Assembly: GCA_934132895.1 (NCBI GenBank)
Contig: CAKPAG010000005.1
Location: forward strand, 1 to 64,000
Reading direction: 5' to 3'
Origin: an uncultured Clostridia bacterium
GTDB taxonomy: Bacteria; Bacillota; Clostridia; TANB77; CAG-465
DNA: 64,000 bases
The notes under the pieces were generated by a model, which was given only the letters and a program-made list of their open reading frames with translations, did not search any database and was not told the origin of the DNA. Made by a program: the position numbers and the translations under genes. This document shows, piece by piece, positions 35,609 through 44,839 of this stretch (positions are counted from its first letter, which is position 1; every line of letters starts with the position of its first letter).

Positions 35609-36883
35609 ATGGCAGATATAGTTGTTGGTGCAAAGAAAAAAATTAATCTCTTTGATAGAGTTATACAAAGTGTCGTAATCCTAGTAAATATGAATAAAAT
35701 GAATAGAGCAATTGATGAACACTTATCAGTTATTCATAAAACAGAGGGAGATGAGCAAAAATTATATCAAGAAAATATTTTAAGAGAGATAGTTTTTGTT
35801 AAATATCAATACGATATAATGCAAAGAGAGATGTATGAATTAAAGTTATCTTATCCACAAGAAATTGTTGATAAAATTAATTCTACAGATAAGATTGAAA
35901 GATTAGAATTGCAAAAAACATTTTTAGAAATGGAATATGATAGGGTAACAAGAGCTAAATTTAAATCAAGAGAAGATATTAAATTTAATTTGTTAGCTAT
36001 TTCATCTGCAATTGATGCAGTAAAGCAAAATATAAAAGATGAAGGGAAATCTCAAAGATATAACAATGTTATTAAAATGTTTGAAGATATTGATACAAAA
36101 ATTCAGACAGAAGAATATGAAGAAGAATTATATAAAAATGTATTTGAATGTGTAGATGAATATGTAAGTTATATTAATGATAACTATGATATATCAAAAC
36201 TTCCATCAGATGAAAGAGAACTTATTGAATTTGTTATTGAAACAATGATAAAGGGAATAGAATCTGATATAGATAAGCATATGTATGAATTTAATCTAGT
36301 AATAAATATTTGTAAAAATTCATATAGATATTTTAAAATTATAGATAAAATATTTGAAAAATTACAAACAATTTATGATGAAAGTTTAGAAAATCATATT
36401 ATTGACATTAAAGATTATATTAAAATGTATAAGGAAATATATGATCATAAAATTAAAACAATGGTAAATGATGTTCATAGAAGTATAGCAACTGAAGATG
36501 AATATTTAGAGTATTCAAAGCTTTTAGCTGCTGAAGAAGATAACGAACTTAATGAATTTGTTGAAAGAAGAGCATTAGAATCTACTTTATCTGAAAAGGT
36601 TAAAGAAATATTAGAAGAAGATTTAAAACCTGAAGAAGAAAATTTAGACTTAGAAGATAAAGAAAATGAAGAAAGTACAGAGCAAGAAGAAGTTATAGAT
36701 AATGAAATAAAAGATATAGAAAATATTGAAGAAATAAAAGAGGTAGTAGAAGATATAGTTGAAGCACCTAAAAAATCTAGGAGAGGTAGAAAACCAAAGA
36801 GTGAAACTTCAAAAAAGGAAGAAGTAAAAAAAGCACCCAAAAGAAAAGTTGGTAGACCTAGAAAAGAAAAGGTTAATATTTAA
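35609..36883 (+). CDS. Coiled-coil protein with C-terminal AT-hook motifs
   Basis: 424 aa, unrecognised family. Residues 1-310 are a helical, charged domain without membrane segments (YQYDIMQREMYELKLSYPQEI). Residues about 320-385 are strongly acidic (EEDLKPEEENLDLEDKENEE). The last 40 residues are basic with two AT-hook-like cores, RRGRKPKS and VGRPRKEK, which in known proteins bind the minor groove of AT-rich DNA. AAGGAGAGG supports the ATG. Own promoter and terminator. Plausibly a nucleoid-associated or chromosome-organising protein, but no homologue comes to mind; inference from composition only. Confidence 0.75.
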   Translation: MADIVVGAKKKINLFDRVIQSVVILVNMNKMNRAIDEHLSVIHKTEGDEQKLYQENILREIVFVKYQYDIMQREMYELKLSYPQEIVDKINSTDKIERLELQKTFLEMEYDRVTRAKFKSREDIKFNLLAISSAIDAVKQNIKDEGKSQRYNNVIKMFEDIDTKIQTEEYEEELYKNVFECVDEYVSYINDNYDISKLPSDERELIEFVIETMIKGIESDIDKHMYEFNLVINICKNSYRYFKIIDKIFEKLQTIYDESLENHIIDIKDYIKMYKEIYDHKIKTMVNDVHRSIATEDEYLEYSKLLAAEEDNELNEFVERRALESTLSEKVKEILEEDLKPEEENLDLEDKENEESTEQEEVIDNEIKDIENIEEIKEVVEDIVEAPKKSRRGRKPKSETSKKEEVKKAPKRKVGRPRKEKVNI

Positions 36884-36887
36884 TATA

Positions 36888-36923
36888 AAAGATAGTCTGA
36901 AGTCTCTTTAGGCTATCTTTTAT
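36888..36923 (+). terminator. Intrinsic terminator
   Basis: AAAAGATAG-CT pairs with AG-CTATCTTTT across an 11-base loop and continues into TATATAT. Confidence 0.8.
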
Positions 36924-37021
36924 ATATATTTAGTAAGTTAACAAATTCGAAAAAAAATATATATTTTGTTAATTTATGTTATATTATATCTTTTTTTAAG
37001 AAGTTTTTTACTACTTTAAAA

Positions 37022-37055
37022 TACGACAAAAAAATAGAAATTCATGTTGTAAAAT
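37022..37055 (+). promoter_or_regulatory. Possible Spo0A-dependent spoIIE promoter
   Basis: TACGACA (37022-37028) differs by one base from the reverse form of the Spo0A box (TTCGACA) and lies where a -35 would be for TAAAAT at 37050-37055. spoIIE in Bacillus is activated by Spo0A from a box overlapping the -35 region. There is no good sigma-A -35. Suggestive only. Confidence 0.4.
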
Positions 37056-37092
37056 ATATAGTAATAAAAGAAACAAATGAGGTGTGTAATAT

Positions 37093-39444
37093 ATGATATA
37101 TAATAAATATTTAGAAAGTGGAACTTTTGACAAAGTATCGGCTGTATTTGAATATTTAAAAAAAGGAATAAATGTAAAGAATATAATATTTTTAATACTC
37201 TCTTTTTTACTTGCATCAGTTCAATTTATGGGAGAAGTGGAACCGTTTAGTATGGTACTTTTCGGCGTTGCAAGTGTATTTAATGTACCTTTACTTGTAG
37301 TACTTATTCCTTCTGTTATAAGCATGTTAATAACTTCAGTAACAATTTCTGGAATTATAAAAATGGTAGCATTCTTTCTGTTATTTTCGCTTATTACAGC
37401 ATTTATAAATATAGAGGGCGTTAGTAAAAAATATGCGGTATATATCAAGTTAATGATATCATATTTAATAGTAGAGATTGTTTCGCTTTTAATTTCAGGA
37501 ATGTTTTTAACGAATATTTTAACATTACTAACAGAAATACTAGTTATAACAATACTTTATTTTATATTTGTACCTGGCATGGCTGTTATGATAAATTTGA
37601 AAAAGTCATATGTATATTCTAAAGAAGAAAGCATAGCTATGATTACAGTACTTGCGATAGCATTATCAGTGCTTAAAGATATTAGTGTATTTAGTTTTTC
37701 TATATACAATATTTTGGTTATGGCTTTGATATTAATATATGGCTGGAAAAATGGAGCAATAATGGGGACAACCTCTGGACTTTTAATTGGGCTACTGTTA
37801 ACAGGTATAACTGATGCAAATATGTCACTTGTAGTATCTTTGGCTATAAGTGGTGGTATAGCTGGTATATTAAGTAGATTTGGAAAGATTCCAGTTATAA
37901 TAGGATTTGTACTTGGAAATATATATGTAGCCTATAGTTCAAGTGGTTTTTCTTACCTTACTTTAAGAATGAGTGAGATGCTTATAGCATCAACTTGTCT
38001 TTTGTTTATGCCTAGAGTATTAGAACTAAAGTTAGATAAACTATTTAATAAGAACAATACAATTGAGGGAATAAATAACAATATACTTTCTGGTTCAGAT
38101 GAGACAAAGGAAAAAATAGGTGCTGTATCAGAAGTGTTTGAAAGTCTTGCAAACATTACAATAGAAAATACTGAAGAAGATTTAAAGGAAACAAGAGAAG
38201 TTATAAAAAAATATATTGTAGATTATATTGAAAATAATTGTATTGATTGTAAAGATAAAAGAAATTGTTTAAATGAAGATAGTTTAAATTTAACAGTGGA
38301 TTATATAGCAAGTAAATTAGAGCATAATGAAAAAATCAATTCATCTATGCTTGGATTTAAATGTTATGTATCAGATGATATGGTAGAAGATATTGAAGAG
38401 ATATATAACAGTATGAAACTTACTAGAATTTTAAAAAAGAAAGAAGAAGAAAACTCTAAAAAACTTTCTTCACAATATAAAGAGGTATCAAAAATACTTG
38501 CAACAGTGGCTCAAAATATAAAGGAAAATATGGTACCTAAGGATAAACTACAAATAAAGTTAAGAGATGAGCTAAAGTTTTATGGTTATATTGTTTATGA
38601 AGATAGTTTCGTAAAAAATCCAGATGGATTAGAATATACTTTTGTAACAGATATTTTAACTAATATTGATAATCAGAAAAAAGAAATCATAGATATTGTA
38701 ACTAATATATTAGAGCAACCAATGACTATAAAACTAATATTAAATAGTAGCAAAAAAGAAAAGTCAAGAATAAAGTTAGTATCAAAAACAGAGTATGATA
38801 TAAAAACTTCTATTGTATCAGAAATAAAGTCAGGCGAAGAAGTATCGGGAGATTCATATCTTTCAATGGAATTAGAAGATTTAAAACATTTAAGCGTTAT
38901 AAGCGACGGAGCAGGTTCTGGGACCCAAGCTTCTAAGTCTTCTATTGCAGTTATAAATATGCTTGAAAAATTGCTTGCTAGTGGCTTTTCTGAAGATAAA
39001 GCTATTGAAATTATTAATAGTGTTATAAAATTAAAATCAGATGATACTAATTTTTCTACACTCGATGCGTTTATATTTGATTTAAAGACTTCAAATGCCG
39101 AGATAATAAAATTAGGAGCGGCCCCTACATATATAATTGAAGATGGAAAAATAATAACAGTTAACACCTCTTCAATGCCAGTAGGTATAATAAAAGAATC
39201 TGATTATGTTCCTATTGTAAAGAAACTAAAAAAAGGCAGTATAGTAATTCAAATATCTGATGGTGTAGTAAAAGATGAAATGGATGTAAATGACAATTAT
39301 TTTAAAAATTACTTAGCAAATATTGACACTAAAAAAACTCCAAAAGCAATATCTGATGAACTTAGAAAGTTTGTATTAAGAGAAAATAAAGGATTGCTAG
39401 ATGATGATGTTACTATAATTGTAAATAAAGTTTTAGATAACTAA
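37093..39444 (+). CDS. spoIIE: Stage II sporulation protein E (PP2C phosphatase)
   Basis: 783 aa. About ten membrane helices in residues 25-310, a central regulatory region (about 310-590) with a cysteine group CIDCKDKRNC near 390, and a C-terminal PP2C/SpoIIE phosphatase domain (about 590-783): SGDSYLSMEL, ISDGAGSG (metal-binding Asp), TLDAFIFDL, LGAAPTYI, ISDGVVKDE and DDDVTIIV. SpoIIE dephosphorylates SpoIIAA to activate sigma-F in the forespore and takes part in polar septation. Its presence indicates an endospore-forming lineage. The neighbouring sporulation genes expected in some genomes are absent here. Confidence 0.93.
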   Translation: MIYNKYLESGTFDKVSAVFEYLKKGINVKNIIFLILSFLLASVQFMGEVEPFSMVLFGVASVFNVPLLVVLIPSVISMLITSVTISGIIKMVAFFLLFSLITAFINIEGVSKKYAVYIKLMISYLIVEIVSLLISGMFLTNILTLLTEILVITILYFIFVPGMAVMINLKKSYVYSKEESIAMITVLAIALSVLKDISVFSFSIYNILVMALILIYGWKNGAIMGTTSGLLIGLLLTGITDANMSLVVSLAISGGIAGILSRFGKIPVIIGFVLGNIYVAYSSSGFSYLTLRMSEMLIASTCLLFMPRVLELKLDKLFNKNNTIEGINNNILSGSDETKEKIGAVSEVFESLANITIENTEEDLKETREVIKKYIVDYIENNCIDCKDKRNCLNEDSLNLTVDYIASKLEHNEKINSSMLGFKCYVSDDMVEDIEEIYNSMKLTRILKKKEEENSKKLSSQYKEVSKILATVAQNIKENMVPKDKLQIKLRDELKFYGYIVYEDSFVKNPDGLEYTFVTDILTNIDNQKKEIIDIVTNILEQPMTIKLILNSSKKEKSRIKLVSKTEYDIKTSIVSEIKSGEEVSGDSYLSMELEDLKHLSVISDGAGSGTQASKSSIAVINMLEKLLASGFSEDKAIEIINSVIKLKSDDTNFSTLDAFIFDLKTSNAEIIKLGAAPTYIIEDGKIITVNTSSMPVGIIKESDYVPIVKKLKKGSIVIQISDGVVKDEMDVNDNYFKNYLANIDTKKTPKAISDELRKFVLRENKGLLDDDVTIIVNKVLDN

Positions 39445-39471
39445 AAATAGAAATAGTAATTAACATTAAAT

Positions 39472-39512
39472 AAAAAGGTATTACCTATTTACAAGATAGG
39501 GATACCTTTTTT
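39472..39512 (+). terminator. Intrinsic terminator after spoIIE
   Basis: AAAAGGTAT-ACCTAT pairs with ATAGG-GATACCTTTT and ends in TTTTTT. Confidence 0.85.
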
Positions 39513-39548
39513 GTCGAAATTTTACGACCGATTTTTAAGGCGAAAGTA

Positions 39549-39577
39549 TTTACAAAAAGCGCTACGTAATGTATAAT
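39549..39577 (+). promoter_or_regulatory. Orphan sigma-A promoter
   Basis: TTTACA (39549-39554), 17 bases, TATAAT (39572-39577). The next gene starts 268 bases downstream and has its own promoter, so this one would drive a long leader or a small RNA. Confidence 0.6.
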
Positions 39578-39798
39578 AATATCACGGTTCGAACATTTTA
39601 AAAGTTGTATACAATATAAAAATATAATTAATTCAAAGTAATTAAATTCAAAATTTTAATTCAAATAAAATTTAATCTTAAATTTAAAATCTTAAAATTC
39701 AAGTAAAGATGAAAATAACAAAAAACTAGTAAAAGTTGATAAAGTATTTTTATATGTGATTTTAAACACAAGTAAAGTATAAAAATATATTTAATGTG
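39578..39798. other. AT-rich non-coding stretch upstream of the Rpn-family gene
   Basis: No open reading frame is credible. It begins with GGTTCGAAC (no matching stem, so not a tRNA arm) and then has a series of ATTCAAA/TTTAATTC/AAATTTAA repeats between about 39620 and 39710 that can fold on each other. No conserved element was recognised. Confidence 0.4.
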
Positions 39799-39827
39799 TT
39801 GACTCACATGTAAAAATAATGTATAAT
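39799..39827 (+). promoter_or_regulatory. Sigma-A promoter of the Rpn-family gene
   Basis: TTGACT (39799-39804), 17 bases, TATAAT (39822-39827). Transcription would begin within or next to AGGAGGG, giving an almost leaderless mRNA. Confidence 0.75.
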
Positions 39828-39844
39828 AAGGAGGGAAGAGATAT

Positions 39845-40780
39845 TTGAAATACAAAAATAAAGATTTAGAAAAAGCCAAACTATATGAAATAATAGATGC
39901 CGGAATAGACCCGAGAGAAAATATAATATTTCAGATGTTATTTTCTAAAAAAGGAAATGAAGACTTACTCCAAGATTTTCTAGAGAAGTTATTAAAAAGG
40001 AAAATAAAAAAGTTAGAGGTAGCAAATGAAGTATCATTAGATGTAGATGACGTAAGAGAAAAAGTAGGAAGAATAGATATAAAGGCAATAATAGATGAAG
40101 AAATGATATGTGATATAGAAATGCAAGTAAAAGAAGATAAGTTAATCTTAAAAAGGACAACATATTATGCAGCAAAATTAATAGCTGAGCAATTAAAAAA
40201 AGGAGACATATATAATAAACTAAAACCAGTAATGCAGATTTCAATATTAGATAAAAGCTTAATGAAAGAAGAAAAAGATTATATACTAGAAGGAATAACG
40301 GTATTAAAAAATAATAGAAACAAAGAATTAAATTCAAATTGTAAGGTATGTTATATAGAATTAGAAAAGTTTAGAGATAAAAAAATAGAAGAGTATAATG
40401 AATTTGATATGTGGTTAGCATTTTTAGATGCAAAGAGAAATAAGGAAGGGGTGAAAAGAGCAGTGGAAGAAAACGAGAAAATAAAAAAGGCAGTATTAAT
40501 ATGTCATGAATTAACAGGAAGTGCTAGAGCAAAAAGAGTAAGAGAATTAAATGAAAAATGGAGAAAAGATTTTCTAACAGAAGAGTATAATAGAGGAGAG
40601 GAGATAGGAGAAGCTCGAGGAAGAGCCGAAGGAAAGGCAGAAGGAAAGGCTGAGGGAAAAACAGAAGAAAGAATAAAAATAATAAAAAAATTACTCAAGT
40701 CTGGAATGAATATAGAGAAAATATCCAGTTTAATAGACATGCCTGTAAGTAAAATTAAAAAAATAAAAGCGACAAATTAA
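39845..40780 (+). CDS. Rpn family (PD-(D/E)XK) recombination-promoting nuclease/putative transposase
   Basis: 311 aa from a TTG start 9 bases after AGGAGGG. The N-terminal nuclease-like domain includes FQMLFSKKGNEDLLQDFL (about 30-47) and the restriction-nuclease-like core GRIDIKAIIDEEMICDIEMQ (about 75-94; Asp and Glu-x-Gln as catalytic candidates). The C-terminus carries GRAEGKAEGKAEGK-type repeats (about 256-275) then a helix-turn-helix-like tail (SGMNIEKISSLIDM). Rpn proteins cut DNA and promote RecA-independent recombination; the repeat length varies in the family. Whether this copy is mobile is unclear; no inverted repeats were found. Confidence 0.82.
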   Translation: MKYKNKDLEKAKLYEIIDAGIDPRENIIFQMLFSKKGNEDLLQDFLEKLLKRKIKKLEVANEVSLDVDDVREKVGRIDIKAIIDEEMICDIEMQVKEDKLILKRTTYYAAKLIAEQLKKGDIYNKLKPVMQISILDKSLMKEEKDYILEGITVLKNNRNKELNSNCKVCYIELEKFRDKKIEEYNEFDMWLAFLDAKRNKEGVKRAVEENEKIKKAVLICHELTGSARAKRVRELNEKWRKDFLTEEYNRGEEIGEARGRAEGKAEGKAEGKTEERIKIIKKLLKSGMNIEKISSLIDMPVSKIKKIKATN

Positions 40781-40963
40781 TCAGATTATTGAATAAAATG
40801 TATTTATTAAATTATTAACAAAAAGATGATTTTAAGAGAATATTAAAAAATTATTTAGTATTTCTATGCTCATTTTTAATGCTTAAAAAGAATATAAAAT
40901 AAAAATGTGAGTATGTAGAAAATATACTTTTAAGTTTTTGCATATATTATTATTGGTGATTTA

Positions 40964-42250
40964 ATGCTTGATTTTATAACCAAAGTGGAAGAATTTATAT
41001 GGAGTGCACCACTTGTATTTTTGCTTGTATTTACCCATGTATATTTTACTATTAAGCTAAAGTATCCACAAAAATATACTTTAAAAGGTCTTAAGCTTAT
41101 GTTTAAACCAAGCAATAGCAGTAAAAAAAATATAAGTTCATTTAAATCTTTAATGACTATACTTGCAGGCACACTTGGAACAGGAAATATAATTGGAGTT
41201 GGAACGGCAATACTTATTGGTGGAATAGGTAGTATATTTTGGATATTTATATCTGGTATATTTGCTATTGCAACTAAATATGCAGAAACTTTTTTAGTTT
41301 TAAAATATAGAAAAAAAGAAAAAGGTAAATTTTATGGTGGCACAATGTATGTATTAAGAGACATTATGAAAAATAAATTTCTTAGTATATGTTTTAGCAT
41401 TTTTGTAGTTATAGCTTCATTTGGAATAGGAGCAATGATACAATCGAATGCCATAAAAGAAAGTGTTGTGGAAACTTTTTATATTAATAAATATTTAGTG
41501 GCTTTTATTACAACAATTTTATGTTCATATATAGTACTTGGAGATGAAAAAAGAATAGCAAATATTTCTAGTATTTTGGTTCCAGTTGCATCAATTATAT
41601 ATTTATTTATGTGTATATATTTAACAATTGTTTTTAGAAAGAATATCATTCCAAGTATAATATTAATAGTAAAAGAGGGAATGTCTTTTAGAGCAACTAC
41701 TGGAGGACTATCTGGAGTTTTAATGATAAGAGCAATGAATGCAGGTTTATCAAAAGGATTATTTTCAAATGAAGCTGGTATGGGAAGTTCACCTCTTTTT
41801 AATGCTACAGTAGATGGTAAAGATGTAAAAAAAGAAAGCATAATTGCATCAACAAGCGTGTTTATTGATACAGTGATTCTTTGTACTTTGACTGGAATAA
41901 TATTTGTAGCAAGTGGGATGTGGAAAATAACTGAAAATGCAATTAGCTTTAGTAAGATCACATTTTCTTTTGTTCCATATGGTGACTATTTATTAGCTTT
42001 TTGTCTTAGTTTATTTGCTATTTCAACAATTCCATGTTGGAGTTATTACGGTAAGATGGGAATTAACTTCTTATTTAAAAATAGCAAAAGAGCTGAAAAA
42101 ATATATAAATATATATATATTATTAGTATATTTTTGGGAACAAGTTTGACACTTAAGGTGGTATGGTCTATTTCATCCATTGCAAATGCATTAATGATAT
42201 TACCAAATCTATATATGTTATATAAATTAAAGGATAAAATTGAAATATAA
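40964..42250 (+). CDS. Alanine/glycine:cation symporter (AGCS family)
   Basis: 428 aa with about ten membrane helices. Family motifs: FKSLMTILAGTLGTGNIIGVGTAI (residues about 61-84 as a run of conserved Gly), TKYAETFLVLKYR (about 103-115) and GLFSNEAGMGSSPLFNAT (about 262-279, substrate-binding). It imports alanine or glycine with sodium. The N-terminus is intact (EEFIWSAPLV). GGTGAT serves as ribosome site before the ATG. Transcribed alone. Specificity cannot be told from the sequence. Confidence 0.92.
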   Translation: MLDFITKVEEFIWSAPLVFLLVFTHVYFTIKLKYPQKYTLKGLKLMFKPSNSSKKNISSFKSLMTILAGTLGTGNIIGVGTAILIGGIGSIFWIFISGIFAIATKYAETFLVLKYRKKEKGKFYGGTMYVLRDIMKNKFLSICFSIFVVIASFGIGAMIQSNAIKESVVETFYINKYLVAFITTILCSYIVLGDEKRIANISSILVPVASIIYLFMCIYLTIVFRKNIIPSIILIVKEGMSFRATTGGLSGVLMIRAMNAGLSKGLFSNEAGMGSSPLFNATVDGKDVKKESIIASTSVFIDTVILCTLTGIIFVASGMWKITENAISFSKITFSFVPYGDYLLAFCLSLFAISTIPCWSYYGKMGINFLFKNSKRAEKIYKYIYIISIFLGTSLTLKVVWSISSIANALMILPNLYMLYKLKDKIEI

Positions 42251-42257
42251 ACCAGAA

Positions 42258-42290
42258 TAAAGGAGAAGTCATTTGGCTTCTCCTTAAAAA
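42258..42290. terminator. Hairpin between convergent genes
   Basis: AAGGAGAAG and CTTCTCCTT form a perfect 9-bp stem with a loop of about 8 bases. On the minus strand it lies after the small gene's stop. T-runs are weak on both sides. Confidence 0.6.
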
Positions 42291-42297
42291 ATGTTTA

Positions 42298-42714
42298 TTA
42301 AATACACTTTATTTTTATTTTTCCCATTCTATCATAATTGGTATAATAGGTAAATTTAAAAGATATATATGTATCATCTTTTAAATTTAGGCTAGCAGAA
42401 TCTGTTCCTCTATAAAGTCTAATATCTTTTCCTATTTCATTAGATTTAGTACTAAGGTCAAGACAAGAGAGGGTAACATCACCGACAGATTCTACCAGAA
42501 AATTCACTTCTCCAGTTGTTTTTTGTGGCAGCTTTAATATTGCCTCAACAAATGTTGGAATATTTTTTCCACCTAGGTTTACTTTTAAGATAATTTCATT
42601 TTGGTTAATAACTTCAAGCTTTAATCTTTCAGTACTTTTTAATTCATTGGTACTTGAAAAATACTCCTGAAGAGTAAAATTTTCAGCTATAAAGATGTTG
42701 GTTATTTTTTTCAT
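42298..42714 (-). CDS. Hypothetical beta-rich protein, partner of the double-HTH gene
   Basis: 138 aa from the ATG at 42714 (MKKITNIFIAENF), which follows AAGGAGGGAATT; a longer frame starting at 42753 ignores this site. Soluble, with alternating hydrophobic residues typical of a beta sandwich and no cysteine cluster (LEVINQNEIILKVNLGG). I recognise no family. It lies 87 bases after the double-HTH gene on the same strand, with no terminator seen between them, so it is probably its co-transcribed partner or target. Confidence 0.65.
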   Translation of the reverse strand: MKKITNIFIAENFTLQEYFSSTNELKSTERLKLEVINQNEIILKVNLGGKNIPTFVEAILKLPQKTTGEVNFLVESVGDVTLSCLDLSTKSNEIGKDIRLYRGTDSASLNLKDDTYISFKFTYYTNYDRMGKIKIKCI

Positions 42715-42801
42715 AATAAATTCCCTCCTTAATAAATTTATTTTGGATATCATTTCATTATACTTTCCTAATTACATTATATCATTTAAGTCAAGTATTA
42801 A

Positions 42802-44532
42802 TTAATCTTCAACAACAAGTGGTGTAAAGTTTTCTATTGCATTTCTTAGAGCAGGATGACGAATAATAAAATGAATAGATGGGCTAATATCTTTTGAAAT
42901 CATTACGAAATTACCTTCACATATTAAAACTTGTATGTTTTTAAAAGTACGTTTATTATTTTCTTTTATTATATAATTTTGGTTTTTACTTTGGTAATCT
43001 AGAGTTAACTTTACATGTTCAGCATATTCTTTATATGTATATTCGATTTGTTTTTCATAGAAGCAATCAGAAAGTGATAGAGTAGGTTTTGCATTTTCAA
43101 AACTTTCTTTTGTAAATATTGTAAAATCTTCTTCAAATTTATTTGTTTTTAAGATTTCTTTCATGATTTTTCTTTTTTCATTTACACTTTCTTTAATTTT
43201 TTGTATATCACTTTGACTTATATTATTTCTTTTTAGTATTTTTATAAGTAAATTGTCTGAAATAGTATGAATTGGTAAAGAAGATAAAATTCTTTTTCTA
43301 TTTCCAGTTATTTTACTAGATGTAGATAAAAATACATTAAAGGCATTTTGATTTTCTGTAGTGTATATATCCATAAGTGAATTTGCTTTTGAAAGCAAGT
43401 CATTTGTTTTTTTCTTGTAAAAATTTAATTCATTTTTGTTAGTAGTTAAAAAATATTTTCCATCATTATGATAACCATTTATACATTCGCCACACAAGGC
43501 TGCAGCACCCGAAGTGTAATTTAAATGACAGTATATATTATTGTTTAAACCTTTCAAATAATAGGGGGATACTTGTCCAGTCATATATATTGGTATCCAA
43601 CTTTCAAGTCCTAACATCATTTCGTTAAAAGGCCTATCTAAATTGTGAATTATGTTTAAATGTAATCCTTTTTTTAGGGATAAAGCTATTCCAAACATCC
43701 ACTTTTTTCCGAATTCTATGTCTTTTGCCATATCTTCCATTGGCATATCACTACACATAAATATTGGTTCTTTAGATTTTGAAAGTACTGTAGCCTTGAA
43801 AAAGTCTAATTCTCCCTTTTTCATTTCTTCTATTCCATAGTAGTTTTTTGAACTTATTTTATAAAAAGGGACGAAAGGAACTTTCATTTCATCAAAATGT
43901 ATTGCCTTTATATATTCATTTAAATCAAAATTATCTAAATTGTTTAAAAAATCGTTAATATAGTTCTTAGTTTTTACTGAATTAGTTGAAAACCATTCTT
44001 TTAAAGAGGAAAGGTAACTTGAATCAGTTTTTATATTAGCTAACTCAGTATTTAGAAGGATTGCCATTAGTTTTTTATTTTCTTCTGATTTATACTTAGT
44101 AGCAACGTAATTACAAACCGCATCTATGAACTCTTGTGGTTTAGAAGGAGCTCTATTTCCAGTACGAATTTTAGATATAAACGAAGCATCGTAACTTATA
44201 AAACGAGAAAGATCAGCAATATTTATGTTTAAAGTGTTTACAATGTCGTTAAAATTTTTACTTAAGTTTGTAGAGTCAATAGGAATTCCATTTATTGTAT
44301 TTGTAAGTTCTGAATATATTTGTTCATATGATAGATTTATTTTTTTTGATTTGCATATTTGGTATAATCCATTTGCTAACTTTGTAAGTTGAGTTCCATT
44401 TACACTTGGAGTTCGCTCACCATTTCTGTATCTACTTATAACAGTAGAAGAAAGCTCTGAGGCTTTCGCTAATTCTTGCGAATTACAATCCATTTTTTCT
44501 ATAAGCTCGTTTAATTTTTTAGAAAAGTTCAT
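42802..44532 (-). CDS. Large transcriptional regulator with two XRE-type HTH domains
   Basis: 576 aa. First HTH at residues about 3-60 (SQELAKASELSSTVISRYRNGER), a second at about 90-140 (NIADLSRFISYDASFISKIRTGNR). The remaining 430 residues form an unassigned domain with GLHLNIIHNLDRPFNEMM (as short pieces: HLNIIHNLDRP, MMLGLESWIP, IYMTGQVSPYYLKG) and a cysteine/histidine part (YCHL, CGECINGYHNDG). The domain probably senses a ligand or carries effector activity; I only know it as an unannotated region in clostridial regulators. AAGGAGG precedes the ATG at 44532. Confidence 0.8.
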   Translation of the reverse strand: MNFSKKLNELIEKMDCNSQELAKASELSSTVISRYRNGERTPSVNGTQLTKLANGLYQICKSKKINLSYEQIYSELTNTINGIPIDSTNLSKNFNDIVNTLNINIADLSRFISYDASFISKIRTGNRAPSKPQEFIDAVCNYVATKYKSEENKKLMAILLNTELANIKTDSSYLSSLKEWFSTNSVKTKNYINDFLNNLDNFDLNEYIKAIHFDEMKVPFVPFYKISSKNYYGIEEMKKGELDFFKATVLSKSKEPIFMCSDMPMEDMAKDIEFGKKWMFGIALSLKKGLHLNIIHNLDRPFNEMMLGLESWIPIYMTGQVSPYYLKGLNNNIYCHLNYTSGAAALCGECINGYHNDGKYFLTTNKNELNFYKKKTNDLLSKANSLMDIYTTENQNAFNVFLSTSSKITGNRKRILSSLPIHTISDNLLIKILKRNNISQSDIQKIKESVNEKRKIMKEILKTNKFEEDFTIFTKESFENAKPTLSLSDCFYEKQIEYTYKEYAEHVKLTLDYQSKNQNYIIKENNKRTFKNIQVLICEGNFVMISKDISPSIHFIIRHPALRNAIENFTPLVVED

Positions 44533-44839
44533 TTTAAAAAATCCTCCTTAAAATATATAACCTTTAATACTTTTTTTATGCTAATAGCATATCATACTTT
44601 TTATGAAAAATCAATTACCAAATAGTCACGGAAAAGTTGGTAAAAAATTAAAATAAAACTTAATATTATGATAAAATAAAAATGGAATAAAAAATATTTA
44701 AATTTGAAATAATATATATAAAATAACCTAATATAATATAAAATGTATAAAAAATTTAATTTTGGCTAGCTACAGGCTAGCTTTTCAAAATACAATGTGA
44801 TAAAATTTTATTGTAGAGGTATAAGGAAGTGTGATATTT
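44533..44839. other. Divergent intergenic region with GCTAGC hairpin
   Basis: 307 bases, extremely AT-rich, between the divergent double-HTH gene and the anchored protein at 44840. It holds several TATAAT-like hexamers without a clear -35, and a short hairpin GGCTAGC-TACAG-GCTAGC followed by TTTT near 44763-44784 that could attenuate the rightward transcript. Confidence 0.5.

Noticed and set aside
35609..36883. The reverse-strand open frames opposite several genes
   Set aside because: They lack ribosome sites and promoters, and their Phe/Ser/Leu-rich composition is the expected shadow of Lys/Glu-rich genes on the other strand.
39584..39600. GGTTCGAAC resembling a tRNA T-arm
   Set aside because: The five bases before and after the loop do not pair, and no acceptor or anticodon arm lies nearby.
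40605..40665. GCAGAAGGAAAG-type tandem repeats taken as a possible CRISPR or minisatellite array
   Set aside because: They are in frame within the Rpn gene, encode AEGK units and have no spacers. No CRISPR array was seen anywhere in the window.
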